Part shown: piece after piece, positions 1 to 7,104 of the stretch | Position numbering within the stretch: the stretch's first letter is position 1 | Layout: each line of letters begins with the position of its first letter | Assembly (NCBI GenBank): GCA_905234765.1 | Contig: CAJOIF010000005.1 | Coordinates: forward strand, 61,558-125,557 | DNA length: 64,000 nucleotides | Source of the DNA: an uncultured Bacteroidales bacterium | Lineage (GTDB): Bacteria; Bacteroidota; Bacteroidia; Bacteroidales; F082 | Direction of reading: 5' to 3' | Translations under genes and position numbers: made by a program | The notes under the pieces: generated by a model | Told to the model about the DNA's origin: nothing | Database searches by the model: none | Seen by the model: only the letters and a program-made list of their open reading frames with translations

Positions 1-1004
1 CGCACATCAAGGCAAGTCTGGCATTGGTCAGGTTTGTCCTTGACACAAGCTTTGTCGGGATAGATGAGGTAGTTCTCGCGAAATTCGTTGGGGGTCAAAT
101 TCGGCATGATGACGTTCGCCCCAACCGCAATGGCTTTCTCGCGCCCCATTGGGTCAACCGTCTGGTTGGCAGTGGCAGCCACCATATTGATTTCGGGCAT
201 CATCAGACGAAGGATGGCAATCATCTTGAGGGTCAATTCCATGCGCTCCTCGGCTGATGGGATTTGGTCTCTGTATTGCCATAAAGGTGTGTCTGGATGC
301 GGGATAAAAGGCCCCATGCCGACCATGGCTACGTCTTTTTGCTTGAAGAACAGCAAATCGCTTGCAAGATCGTCCAAGGTTTGGAAAGGCAACCCGACCA
401 TCACGCCAGTACCGGTCTGATAACCAAGTTTCAAAAGCGTATCAATGCAGTTCAACCGAGTTTTGAAGTCGTGCTTTTCATCTCGTGGGTGAATCTTATA
501 ATATAAGTCTTCATTTGATGCCTCGATGCGCAACAAATAACGGTGTGCGCCAGCCTCAAACCAACGGTGGTAGGTCTCCTCTGTCTGCTCACCCAATGAC
601 AGCGTGATACCCAAACTTCCATTGTCTATCTTCTTGATTTCCTTGACCAGATGGGTGATCTTATCGGTAAACTCTTTATCTGAACGTTCGCCGCTTTGCA
701 GGGCCACGGAGCCATAGCCAAGTTCGTGCGCCAGCTTGGCACATTCGATGACTTCCTCGTCAGTAAGTTGGTAGCGCGTGAAGTTCGGGTTCTTACTGCG
801 CACACCACAATATAGGCATGACTTGGTGCAGATATTACTGTATTCAATCAATCCGCGCAGGTGCACATAGTTGTCCAGATGCTTTAATTTGGTTTGCAAA
901 GCCTTGTCGAACAGCAGTTTCTTATCTTCGCCTTCGGCGGCAAGTAGCATTTTTATATCCTCTTTTTCGAGGTAGGGTTTATTAAGGATTTCGGTGATGG
1001 GCAT
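1..1004 (-). CDS. hydE: [FeFe]-hydrogenase maturase HydE, radical SAM (3' end cut by window)
   Basis: HydE is a radical S-adenosylmethionine enzyme that, with HydF and HydG, builds the di-iron subcluster of [FeFe]-hydrogenases in the cytoplasm. The reverse strand reads from an ATG at 1004 without a stop for 334 codons to the window edge, so only about the last 10-25 residues should be missing compared with the usual ~350. The radical SAM motif CTKSCLYC (CxxxCxxC) is at residues 59-66, preceded by IEYSN and followed by GVR, which is typical of HydE. A second cysteine group (C..DQCQTC) near the visible C-terminus matches the accessory cluster site of many HydE proteins. BioB and PylB are relatives, but the CGVR context and the C-terminal cysteines favour HydE. 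It implies a hydrogenase elsewhere in the genome. Confidence 0.88.
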   Translation of the reverse strand, partial: MPITEILNKPYLEKEDIKMLLAAEGEDKKLLFDKALQTKLKHLDNYVHLRGLIEYSNICTKSCLYCGVRSKNPNFTRYQLTDEEVIECAKLAHELGYGSVALQSGERSDKEFTDKITHLVKEIKKIDNGSLGITLSLGEQTEETYHRWFEAGAHRYLLRIEASNEDLYYKIHPRDEKHDFKTRLNCIDTLLKLGYQTGTGVMVGLPFQTLDDLASDLLFFKQKDVAMVGMGPFIPHPDTPLWQYRDQIPSAEERMELTLKMIAILRLMMPEINMVAATANQTVDPMGREKAIAVGANVIMPNLTPNEFRENYLIYPDKACVKDKPDQCQTCLDV

Positions 1005-1033
1005 TTTTTGAAATTTTCGGTAAGATTAGAAAA

Positions 1034-2101
1034 TCATTTCTCTTTTGGGTATTGCTCTTTGGCCACAGCGATGGCTTTCTTCAACTTGTCCGACAACAGT
1101 TTTTTGTCAGGCAATTGCGTATAGTATTGTGCAACCTTAATTGGACTATCATCATCAAGCATAAGGTATTCAATATGTTCTGTATTTCCTTCAGAGCAGA
1201 GAATAAGTCCAATTGGTGATTCTTCCCACTCTTTTCGCTCATTTTGGTTCAGATAGCGAAGATAAAGGAGCATTTGTCCTTCATGTTCTGGCTTAAATTT
1301 GCCAAGTTTTAAGTCAATGGCTACAAGTCGGCGCAAACCACGATGGAAAAACAGCAAGTCCAAGTAGTAATCAACAGCATCGACGGAGATTCTCTTTTGG
1401 CGAGCCACAAAAGTAAAGTCTGACCCGAGCTCACGGATGAAGTCTTCTATTTGTGTGATGATAGCACTCTCCAAATCTTTTTCCGAAAAGATATCAGGTA
1501 GTCCCAACATATCCAAGAAGTAACTGCTTCGAAACACCATGTCGGGTTGCAATTGATTGCTTGCTTTTGTCTCGTCAAGTTCCTGCTTGATGATTTCTTC
1601 AGGCTTGCGACTGATTGCAGAGCGTTGATACAACTGTTGGTCTATCTTTTCATCCAAAGTTCTTGAATCCCAATGCTCCATGCTGCAAATCTGTGCATAG
1701 AACTGACGTTCAAGAGGATCCTTGATATACATGAGGCTTTTCAAGTGCGACCATGACAATTGTCTCTGCGTTGCGGAGACAATATCGTCTTCCGTAAAAG
1801 TCTCCGCAGCGCGGAGACAATGTCTTAGCGTTTTTTCGCTCCAACCGTGACCATATTTCTCTGTTAGCCTGATAGAAAGGCTTTTCACGACACGTTTGCC
1901 ATAGGCGGCGCGTTGGTTATAAAGCACGTCTTCTTTGATTCGTTTTCCGATATGCCAATTGGTTATGCATACCTCGGTGTTAAGATAAGCGGCAATCCTG
2001 TTGCGAGCGCCGTCAATAATCTGGCAAACATCCTGGTACAAAACATCCTCATTTTGAGGTATTGGGCATTGTGATTGTTGTTGGATTACTTTGTTGGTCA
2101 T
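1034..2101 (-). CDS. DUF1016 / YhcG-type PDDEXK nuclease-like protein
   Basis: This 355-residue protein has the two-part layout of the DUF1016 (YhcG) family. An N-terminal winged-helix-like region (about residues 15-155) carries GKRIKED and SLSIRLTEKYGHGWSEKTL-type signatures. A C-terminal PD-(D/E)XK-like nuclease fold (about 185-340) contains DYYLDLLFFHRGLRRLVAID followed by LKLGKF, the likely D...D-x-K catalytic strand. The family is common in bacterial accessory regions and is suspected in DNA processing or defence; its substrate is not established. I start at the ATG at 2101 because the longer reading frame would run through the promoter and start of the divergent antitoxin gene. Only about 76 bp separate this start from the antitoxin start, so the two promoters probably overlap. 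Confidence 0.85.
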   Translation of the reverse strand: MTNKVIQQQSQCPIPQNEDVLYQDVCQIIDGARNRIAAYLNTEVCITNWHIGKRIKEDVLYNQRAAYGKRVVKSLSIRLTEKYGHGWSEKTLRHCLRAAETFTEDDIVSATQRQLSWSHLKSLMYIKDPLERQFYAQICSMEHWDSRTLDEKIDQQLYQRSAISRKPEEIIKQELDETKASNQLQPDMVFRSSYFLDMLGLPDIFSEKDLESAIITQIEDFIRELGSDFTFVARQKRISVDAVDYYLDLLFFHRGLRRLVAIDLKLGKFKPEHEGQMLLYLRYLNQNERKEWEESPIGLILCSEGNTEHIEYLMLDDDSPIKVAQYYTQLPDKKLLSDKLKKAIAVAKEQYPKEK

Positions 2102-2148
2102 TGTTGGAATGAAATTTTCCGCAAAAGTAATGATTTCCAAAAAATGTC

Positions 2149-2156
2149 TATATTTG
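2149..2156 (+). promoter_or_regulatory. Bacteroidetes -7 box (TATATTTG) for the toxin-antitoxin operon
   Basis: TATATTTG fits the Bacteroidetes TAnnTTTG -7 consensus and lies about 22 nt before the antitoxin ATG at 2178. No convincing -33 element is visible. Confidence 0.6.
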
Positions 2157-2177
2157 CAGGCGAAAAACTTTGACAGT

Positions 2178-2399
2178 ATGGAAACGATTACATTAAGATT
2201 CAGCACAGACAATCCGTTTGCGGCTTCGCTGGCGGCACTTCTTCGTGAATCAAAAGGAGTGAGTGTAACGGAACGCCACATCGTGAAGCCCTCTCGTTCA
2301 CGTCAAGGAACGCTTGCAAAAGCTATCGAGGAAGAGAAGGAGGGTAAAGTGACGACCTATGCTAATGTTGAGGAATTGTTTGAGGATTTGGGAATCTGA
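2178..2399 (+). CDS. Type II antitoxin (DinJ/RelB-like partner of YafQ-type toxin)
   Basis: This 73-residue protein begins METITLRFST, a beta-strand start typical of small DNA-binding antitoxins, and ends in an acidic helical tail (EEEKEGKV...NVEELFEDLG) of the kind that wraps a RelE-fold toxin. Its stop codon overlaps the toxin ATG by one base (TGATG), so the pair is probably translationally coupled. Antitoxins of this type usually repress their own promoter, and the -7 box is only about 22 nt upstream of the start. The assignment rests mainly on the neighbouring toxin, because the antitoxin sequence itself is poorly conserved. The ATG at 2178 is preferred because an earlier in-frame start would lie upstream of the promoter. 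Confidence 0.75.
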   Translation: METITLRFSTDNPFAASLAALLRESKGVSVTERHIVKPSRSRQGTLAKAIEEEKEGKVTTYANVEELFEDLGI

Positions 2400-2677
2400 T
2401 GTACACGATTAAGACCACCGGCCAATTCAAGAAAGACGTGAAGCGTTGCCAAAAGCGAGGCTATGATATGAGTTTGTTGCGAAATGCTTTAAGCATCCTT
2501 GCCGAAACGGGGACATTGCCCGATTCGTATCATCCCCACAAACTGACAGGAGATTACAAAGGACATTGGGAGTGCCACCTCCAACCTGATTGGCTTCTCG
2601 TTTGGAAAAAGTACGGAAAGACACTGACACTTACAATGACCGACACGGGCACCCATGCTGACCTTTACGGAAAATAA
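2399..2677 (+). CDS. YafQ-family mRNA interferase toxin
   Basis: This 92-residue RelE-fold toxin would cleave mRNA on translating ribosomes when freed from its antitoxin. The N-terminus (FKKDVKRCQKRGYD) and C-terminal half match YafQ. HKLTGDYKGHWECHL supplies the two histidines equivalent to E. coli H50 and H63, PDWLLVW the D67-W68 region, and TGTHADLY the catalytic H87 region. All expected catalytic positions are therefore present and the toxin looks intact. It overlaps the antitoxin stop by one base and has no separate promoter. The pair sits among other accessory genes (a DUF1016 nuclease and an XRE regulator), which fits a horizontally exchanged locus. Confidence 0.88.
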   Translation: MYTIKTTGQFKKDVKRCQKRGYDMSLLRNALSILAETGTLPDSYHPHKLTGDYKGHWECHLQPDWLLVWKKYGKTLTLTMTDTGTHADLYGK

Positions 2678-2767
2678 CACTATAGTCATAACGTTGAACT
2701 AAAACACAATTAAACAAAACAACAAGATAAACAGAAACTTACATATTAGCAGATAGCACTTGTTGCT

Positions 2768-2878
2768 GTCCTTGAATCCCAAAAGTTCCATCAAGACCCC
2801 GTTTTGGCGGGGCAATACCTCAAGGATAAGTTACAAATGCCGTACTATTACGGCGTGGAATACTTGTTAGAGGTGTAG
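2768..2878 (+). pseudogene. Start-less 36-codon reading frame, possible gene remnant
   Basis: In this frame the DNA reads 36 sense codons (VLESQKFHQDP...MPYYYGVEYLLEV) and then TAG. Codon choice is plausible, but there is no ATG in a sensible place and an in-frame TAG lies about 20 codons upstream of the visible block. It could be the tail of a decayed gene or chance. I do not recognise a family. The rest of the interval 2678-2947 shows no gene. Confidence 0.25.
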
Positions 2879-2879
2879 G

Positions 2880-2926
2880 GCGTGGAACCCCTGGGATTCA
2901 AGCAAGGAATTGATTCCACGCTTTTT
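2880..2926 (+). terminator. Possible terminator-like hairpin with large loop
   Basis: GCGTGGAA and TTCCACGC form 8-bp arms around a 26-nt loop and are followed by five T residues. The loop is long for an intrinsic terminator, so this is tentative. It would end transcripts from the toxin-antitoxin side just before the XRE gene. Confidence 0.35.
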
Positions 2927-2947
2927 CTATACCCCAAACCCAAGGAC

Positions 2948-3190
2948 ATGACTGCGCACGAAGCACCACATATCGGACACCTTATCAAAGAAGAACTCGC
3001 TCGGCAGGGGCGAAGTACGCGGTGGTTGTCGGAGCAGATAGGCTGCACTCGGCAGAACATGCATTACCTGCTCAATAGAAGTTTCATCTACACCGATTTG
3101 TTGTTGAAAATCAGCGATGCACTCGACCATGACTTCTTTAAATGCTATTCCGATTGTTGGAAAGCGAGGAAGGTGTCAAAAGATGTTTGA
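2948..3190 (+). CDS. Small XRE-type helix-turn-helix protein
   Basis: This 80-residue protein is almost entirely one helix-turn-helix domain: HIGHLIKEELARQGRSTRWL, then SEQIGCTRQNMHYLLNR as the HTH core, then LLLKISDALDHDFF. This pattern (short protein starting MTAHEAPHIG) is common in Bacteroidales as a stand-alone DNA-binding protein near toxin-antitoxin or nuclease genes. I start at the ATG at 2948; a longer frame with a GTG start at 2882 would include the hairpin above and looks unlikely. Its target is unknown. It may act on its own promoter or on the neighbouring accessory genes. Confidence 0.75.
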   Translation: MTAHEAPHIGHLIKEELARQGRSTRWLSEQIGCTRQNMHYLLNRSFIYTDLLLKISDALDHDFFKCYSDCWKARKVSKDV

Positions 3191-3294
3191 CAAATTGTCA
3201 AAGGATTTGAAACGGTTTGTCAAACAATCCATTACGGCATAATAGATTGATTCTCAGTTTGTATTATTATTTTTGCTACGTCTGATTTTTAATT

Positions 3295-3330
3295 AAAACC
3301 GATGAGCCTGATGGGATATAACTGGGCAAA
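3295..3330 (+). promoter_or_regulatory. Leader element copy 1, pseudoknot-capable
   Basis: A conserved leader of about 36 nt (ACCGATGAGCCTGATGGG, then ATATAACTGGGCAAA) sits just before the ATG at 3337. It recurs before the next gene with four substitutions. CCG (3299-3301) can pair with TGG (3312-3314) and GCCT (3306-3309) with GGGC (3324-3327), which gives an H-type pseudoknot. I do not match it to a riboswitch class I know. Confidence 0.5.
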
Positions 3331-3336
3331 GAAAAA

Positions 3337-3687
3337 ATGAAAAAAGCTACATTTTTATTCCTTTTATTAATGGGATTAGGAACCGCATCAATTGCACAAA
3401 ACAACTGCCCTACTGGTTACAAGGAAGTTCCCGCTAATAACAATAATCACACAGGAAAAGTTGTAACCAAAAGCAATTGTACGACAACAACCACGACAAA
3501 AAACAGTGGCCAAAACAATGTCAATGTCGGAGGAAACGCCACTATTAAAGTTGCTGGTGGAAATGCAGGGTATACTCGCAATGGAGCTACAACGACAACA
3601 ACCACGCAGACACAACAATGTACGGAAGAGAAAACATACTATTACAACTGTGAAAGCGAAAAGAAAGATAAAGACAAAAAACAATAA
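3337..3687 (+). CDS. Small exported Thr/Asn-rich protein, unknown function
   Basis: This 116-residue protein has a clear signal peptide (KKATFLFLLLMGLGTASIAQ, cleavage likely after the first 20 residues). The mature part has two cysteine-containing ends (NNCPTGYKEV and QCTEEKTYYYNCESEKK) around low-complexity Thr runs and a glycine-rich NVNVGGNATIKVAGG patch. It ends in a Lys/Asp tail. I recognise no domain. Four cysteines in an exported protein suggest disulfide bonds, perhaps made by the DsbD/Dsb pathway. It is the first of four consecutive genes for exported proteins on the same strand and carries the repeated leader element immediately upstream. Confidence 0.65.
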   Translation: MKKATFLFLLLMGLGTASIAQNNCPTGYKEVPANNNNHTGKVVTKSNCTTTTTTKNSGQNNVNVGGNATIKVAGGNAGYTRNGATTTTTTQTQQCTEEKTYYYNCESEKKDKDKKQ

Positions 3688-3694
3688 TAAACAT

Positions 3695-3730
3695 TAAACC
3701 GACGAGCCTGACGGGATAAAACTAGGCAAA
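3695..3730 (+). promoter_or_regulatory. Leader element copy 2, pseudoknot-capable
   Basis: Second copy of the leader seen at 3295-3330, here ACCGACGAGCCTGACGGG then ATAAAACTAGGCAAA, ending 6 nt before the ATG at 3737. Relative to copy 1 the stem pairs change from G-U to G-C and from U-G to U-A, so both stems are kept. The differences also fall on third codon positions of one reading frame, so decay of a duplicated coding segment is an alternative. Confidence 0.5.
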
Positions 3731-3736
3731 ACAATT

Positions 3737-4123
3737 ATGAAAAAGTTATTATTAACTATGGTATTGGCTATTTTTTCAGTCACTATGTTTGCTCAACAAG
3801 AGGTAACATGTCCAAAATGTAAAGGAGATGGAAGAGTTCGCGTAACAGAAGAACGACGTTGCAACGATTGTGACGGTACGGGGAGTAAAATAGTCTATTA
3901 TATAGAGACTTGTCCCCAATGTAAAGGAACTACAAAAATGAAAACTCCAGACAGAAATGGAAATTTGGTTGAAGTTCCTTGCAATTTCCCATATTGCAAT
4001 AATGGAAAAGTAAGGACTCCGAGAACGGAAAAATGCGGTGCTTGTGGTGGCACTGGCGTGGACAAATGGTCGACAGAGACAACGTGTCCAAGATGCTATG
4101 GCAGTGGCAAAATAAGACAGTAA
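3737..4123 (+). CDS. Exported DnaJ-type zinc-finger (CxxCxGxG) protein
   Basis: This 128-residue protein has a signal peptide (KKLLLTMVLAIFSVTMFAQ) and then five cysteine pairs of the DnaJ central-domain type: CPKCKGDG, CNDCDGTG, CPQCKGTT, CGACGGTG and CPRCYGSG. One extra C...C pair (PCNFPYC) lies in the middle. In DnaJ four such repeats bind two zinc ions and help hold unfolded protein. Here there is no J domain and the protein is predicted to leave the cytoplasm. Its role is unknown; a periplasmic zinc or disulfide-rich scaffold is possible. It carries the same leader as its upstream neighbour and is followed after about 20 nt by another exported protein. Confidence 0.72.
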   Translation: MKKLLLTMVLAIFSVTMFAQQEVTCPKCKGDGRVRVTEERRCNDCDGTGSKIVYYIETCPQCKGTTKMKTPDRNGNLVEVPCNFPYCNNGKVRTPRTEKCGACGGTGVDKWSTETTCPRCYGSGKIRQ

Positions 4124-4143
4124 CAAAAAACAAATTAAACACG

Positions 4144-5199
4144 ATGAAAAGACTATTAACAATTCTATTAGTGGCCGTTTCCGTATCATCTTATGCCGTT
4201 GATATAGAGTTGCTAAAGCAATCTCTTGTCGGAACTTGGCATCCTAGTGAGGAAAACTGTGACAATCCTAATGACGAAGAACAGTTGTACTTTTTTCTCG
4301 ACGGAAACCAATTGATGGTAAGGTATGTTTCAGATTATTCATGGGTTTGGGGCGACAAAGATAATAAGACATTCAATGAATTTAGAACTAGTAATGTCAA
4401 GGTTAACTATGATGGAACATTGGAGTTTAGTTTGGATAGAGCTGAAACAGGGTACGACAGGAACGGCCGCGAAGAAAGAAAAGGCTGGGGAGAATATTCA
4501 TATAACTTGTTTTTTGTGGACGGTCGTTTGGTTGGCACAGAAACGTGGGGGCGACGCTATTTATTGACACAACCACAAAACAGCCGAGGTCTAGTTAGAT
4601 TCAGAACAATAGAACAAGCCCGGAGACGTGGAAATGTAAGTGCGTTTCCTTTTGGGGATGAGCCGTATACAACACATATAAACTATTATGCTAATGACTA
4701 TACTAACGTCAAGAAGTTTTACGGAAGCGGATGGTGTGATGAAATCTCAATTTGTAACCCAGATGATTATGAATACGGTGCTTTAATTGGCCGCTGGCAG
4801 GGCAGTGCTAACTTTCCTGGAGCGGGATGGTGTGGCCGTTCTGGTGTTAGCAGTATGGATATTGTTATTTTCGTACGAGATAATCAATACTATGTGGTAT
4901 ATTGGGATTCATGGAGTAATGGAAATAGAGTTGTAGAGCGCATTTATCCTAAACGGAATGGAGGGGAATTGTCTTTTTCTTATAATGCCAAACAGGAATT
5001 TTGGGGAGAGTGCGAAGGATATGATTGGCCTTGGAAATATGAGTTTGTGTTTCATCTTAAAAGAATATTCGATGAAAGGAACAGGGAGTGGCTTTTTGGC
5101 ACACGCGAAAGAATAAGCGTTTCTGGTCCGCTTGATGCATGCGGCATTCCCGAGCCAGAAGAACTACAATTTAGGTACTTTAAACCAAAATACGATTAA
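4144..5199 (+). CDS. Exported hypothetical protein, Trp/Tyr-rich
   Basis: This 351-residue protein starts at the ATG at 4144 with a signal peptide (MKRLLTILLVAVSVSSYAV). The body contains two lipocalin-like or beta-strand-rich halves. The first opens LVGTWHPSEENCDNP and the second opens ALIGRWQGSANFPGAGWCG; both resemble the 'GxW' openings of small beta-barrel binding domains such as lipocalin-like DUFs. No catalytic motif is seen. The longer reading frame upstream overlaps the zinc-finger gene and is rejected because the signal peptide begins at 4144. It is part of the run of exported proteins 3337-5839 and the next start follows its stop by one base. Confidence 0.65.
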   Translation: MKRLLTILLVAVSVSSYAVDIELLKQSLVGTWHPSEENCDNPNDEEQLYFFLDGNQLMVRYVSDYSWVWGDKDNKTFNEFRTSNVKVNYDGTLEFSLDRAETGYDRNGREERKGWGEYSYNLFFVDGRLVGTETWGRRYLLTQPQNSRGLVRFRTIEQARRRGNVSAFPFGDEPYTTHINYYANDYTNVKKFYGSGWCDEISICNPDDYEYGALIGRWQGSANFPGAGWCGRSGVSSMDIVIFVRDNQYYVVYWDSWSNGNRVVERIYPKRNGGELSFSYNAKQEFWGECEGYDWPWKYEFVFHLKRIFDERNREWLFGTRERISVSGPLDACGIPEPEELQFRYFKPKYD

Positions 5200-5200
5200 A

Positions 5201-5839
5201 ATGAAAACTATCAAAAAACTTGCTATTGTAATAATGCTTACTTTTGCTTCGTTGCAAGTAATAGCACAACATTATGGGCAACCCGCCTATCATGACTCAT
5301 ACGCCGATTATTTCTTCTCACTCGGCTACCAACACTTGAACCATCCTACAGGGCCTTATAATGCAGGCTCGTTCCAGATGGAAGTGTTGTATAGTTTTGC
5401 TGGTGGAAAAGCGGGGGTTACTTACGGAAAGGATTATGTTTCCTATAGTCCATTCGGTTTGATGTGGTTTTTGCCTGGGCTGATCACCGATGGCATAAAG
5501 AACTTGTCTGGAGAAGAAGGTTTGCTGTTTCTTCTTCCTGCCTTGGCCACAGCACAATTCCACATACCCTTGTCAGACCATTTGGAAATTAGTGCAGGAT
5601 GGGATGCTCTAAAAATCACTAAACTCAAGAATTTTAGAGACACATATTATATCTCGGGCAGCGTGAATGCAGGATTGATTCTATTTATCGGTGATGTATT
5701 TTTCATCAACGCATACTATGAATATAACCATGCTCATAATCCTATACTCAAACTAATGAATCAGATGGGTCCCATTGATTTGCAACCGACGGAACTCAAC
5801 GGACATTCTTTTGGCTTTCGCTTGGGGGTTATGATATAG
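5201..5839 (+). CDS. Exported protein, probable small outer-membrane beta-barrel
   Basis: This 212-residue protein has a signal peptide (MKTIKKLAIVIMLTFASLQVIAQ). The mature chain has alternating hydrophobic segments rich in Tyr, Phe and Gly (YFFSLGYQHLN, QMEVLYSFAGGKAGVTYGKD, GHSFGFRLGVMI), as expected for a small beta-barrel. The end in hydrophobic residues is compatible with a final barrel strand, although the usual terminal Phe is absent. Its ATG at 5201 lies directly after the stop of the previous gene, so the two are probably co-translated. I do not recognise a family. It is the last of the four exported-protein genes and ends just before the repeat that frames the first ATPase gene. 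Confidence 0.62.
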   Translation: MKTIKKLAIVIMLTFASLQVIAQHYGQPAYHDSYADYFFSLGYQHLNHPTGPYNAGSFQMEVLYSFAGGKAGVTYGKDYVSYSPFGLMWFLPGLITDGIKNLSGEEGLLFLLPALATAQFHIPLSDHLEISAGWDALKITKLKNFRDTYYISGSVNAGLILFIGDVFFINAYYEYNHAHNPILKLMNQMGPIDLQPTELNGHSFGFRLGVMI

Positions 5840-5851
5840 AAGAACGATTTT

Positions 5852-5887
5852 GTACAGATTTACGATTGAATCGAAAATTTGTACTAT
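5852..5887. repeat. Palindromic direct repeat, upstream copy framing ATPase gene A
   Basis: A 36-nt element starts GTACAGATTTACGATTG and ends AATTTGTACTAT. The GTAC...GTAC part is an almost perfect palindrome centred on ATTGAAT. It recurs with one mismatch at 7069-7104, eight bases after the stop of the enclosed gene. A degenerate third copy lies at 7704-7734. The -7 box TATCTTTG (5885-5892) starts inside it, so a protein bound here would control the ATPase promoter. Confidence 0.85.
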
Positions 5888-5892
5888 CTTTG
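5885..5892 (+). promoter_or_regulatory. -7 box (TATCTTTG) for ATPase gene A
   Basis: TATCTTTG matches the Bacteroidetes -7 consensus, 20 nt before the ATG at 5913. The palindromic repeat covers the spacer toward -33, which suggests operator-type control. Confidence 0.6.
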
Positions 5893-5912
5893 CGGAATCA
5901 ATTGAATTTGTG

Positions 5913-7061
5913 ATGATAGAAAGAACGATTACCGCAAAACTGCAACGGATGACAACGCTTTATCCGATTGTGTTGCTGACTGGTCCGAGACAGTCAGGAA
6001 AATCCACTTTGTTACATGAGAAATTTCATGAATATCAATATGTTTCGTTGGAAGATTTGGACAACCGAAGTTTCGCTTTGGACGACCCGCGTGGCTTTTT
6101 GGACACCTATCCCGACAAGACCGTCATCGATGAGGCGCAATATGCTCCCAATCTGTTCTCCTATTTGCAGACCCATGTGGATAGGGTCAATAAGGAGGGA
6201 ATGTATATCCTTTCAGGCTCGCAGAATTTCCAGTTGATGCAGCAGATTTCCCAGTCTTTGGCCGGTCGCGTGGCCATTTTGGAATTGTTGCCGTTTTCCC
6301 GCGAGGAACTGAAATCCGCTGGTTTACTTCCTCAAACAATTGAAGATGAAATGTTTATGGGCGCATACCCGCGTCTGTTCGATAAAGGCATACCACCCAC
6401 GGAATTTTATCCTTATTATATCAAGACATACGTGGAACGCGATGTCAGGCAGTTGAAAAATGTCGGAGATTTGGGCCTGTTCGTGAAATTCATCAAGTTA
6501 TGCGCCGGGCGCATCGGGCAATTGCTGAATTATTCTTCGTTAGCCAATGATTGTGGTATTGCCGTCTCAACGGCGCAGGCATGGCTTTCGTTGCTCGAAA
6601 CGAGTTATATCGTGCATTTGTTGCGGCCCGATTTCAACAATTTCTCGAAGCGGTTGATCAAGTCGCCGAAACTTTATTTCCATGATACGGGTTTGGCTTG
6701 TTCGTTGCTAGAGATAAAGGAAGCGAAACAACTTGATTCACATTATCTTAAAGGAGGTCTCTTTGAAAATTATGTCATCAATTTGTTCTTGAAAAAGGCA
6801 TACAATAAAGGTGAAATTCCTCAATTGTCGTTTTGGCGCGACAACAAAGGAAATGAAGTTGATTTATTGGAAAGTGTTGAAGGACAGCAGTTTGCATACG
6901 AAATCAAGTCGGGGAAAACCTATTCGGCAGATTACGCCCATTCCTTGAAATATTGGGCTGGTTTGTCGTCAGCTGATGCCGAGCATTGCAATATCGTTTA
7001 TGGTGGTGACAAGCCGATGAAGATGTCAGAATTTAATTTATTGACAATAAATGATTTGTAA
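5913..7061 (+). CDS. AAA_14/DUF4143 ATPase (copy A)
   Basis: This 382-residue ATPase has an N-terminal AAA domain: Walker A GPRQSGKST at about residues 24-32, Walker B TVIDEAQ at about 70-75 and sensor-like ILSGSQNF near 100. A winged-helix-like middle (AGRIGQLLNYSSLANDCGIAV) and a C-terminal DUF4143 region follow. The C-terminus contains FWRDNKGNEVDLL and YEIKSG, the D...E-x-K arrangement of a restriction-endonuclease-like fold. Families of this type are abundant in Bacteroidetes and archaea, but their role is not settled. I choose the ATG at 5913 because it lies after the -7 box and aligns with copy C (MIERSI...). The gene is framed by 36-nt direct repeats at 5852 and 7069. A truncated etfB copy follows, so it looks like a one-gene insertion. 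Confidence 0.88.
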   Translation: MIERTITAKLQRMTTLYPIVLLTGPRQSGKSTLLHEKFHEYQYVSLEDLDNRSFALDDPRGFLDTYPDKTVIDEAQYAPNLFSYLQTHVDRVNKEGMYILSGSQNFQLMQQISQSLAGRVAILELLPFSREELKSAGLLPQTIEDEMFMGAYPRLFDKGIPPTEFYPYYIKTYVERDVRQLKNVGDLGLFVKFIKLCAGRIGQLLNYSSLANDCGIAVSTAQAWLSLLETSYIVHLLRPDFNNFSKRLIKSPKLYFHDTGLACSLLEIKEAKQLDSHYLKGGLFENYVINLFLKKAYNKGEIPQLSFWRDNKGNEVDLLESVEGQQFAYEIKSGKTYSADYAHSLKYWAGLSSADAEHCNIVYGGDKPMKMSEFNLLTINDL

Positions 7062-7068
7062 TAAATTA

Positions 7069-7104
7069 GTACAGATTTATGATTGAATCGAAAATTTGTA
7101 CTAT
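7069..7104. repeat. Palindromic direct repeat, downstream copy framing ATPase gene A
   Basis: This is 35/36 identical to 5852-5887 and begins 8 nt after the ATPase stop. The duplicated etfB promoter and gene start follow directly after it. Confidence 0.85.

Noticed and set aside
3295..3330. Hammerhead ribozyme or known small riboswitch
   Set aside because: CTGATG-like words are present, but the catalytic core and GAAA are not. It also does not match the preQ1, guanidine or fluoride consensus as I know them.
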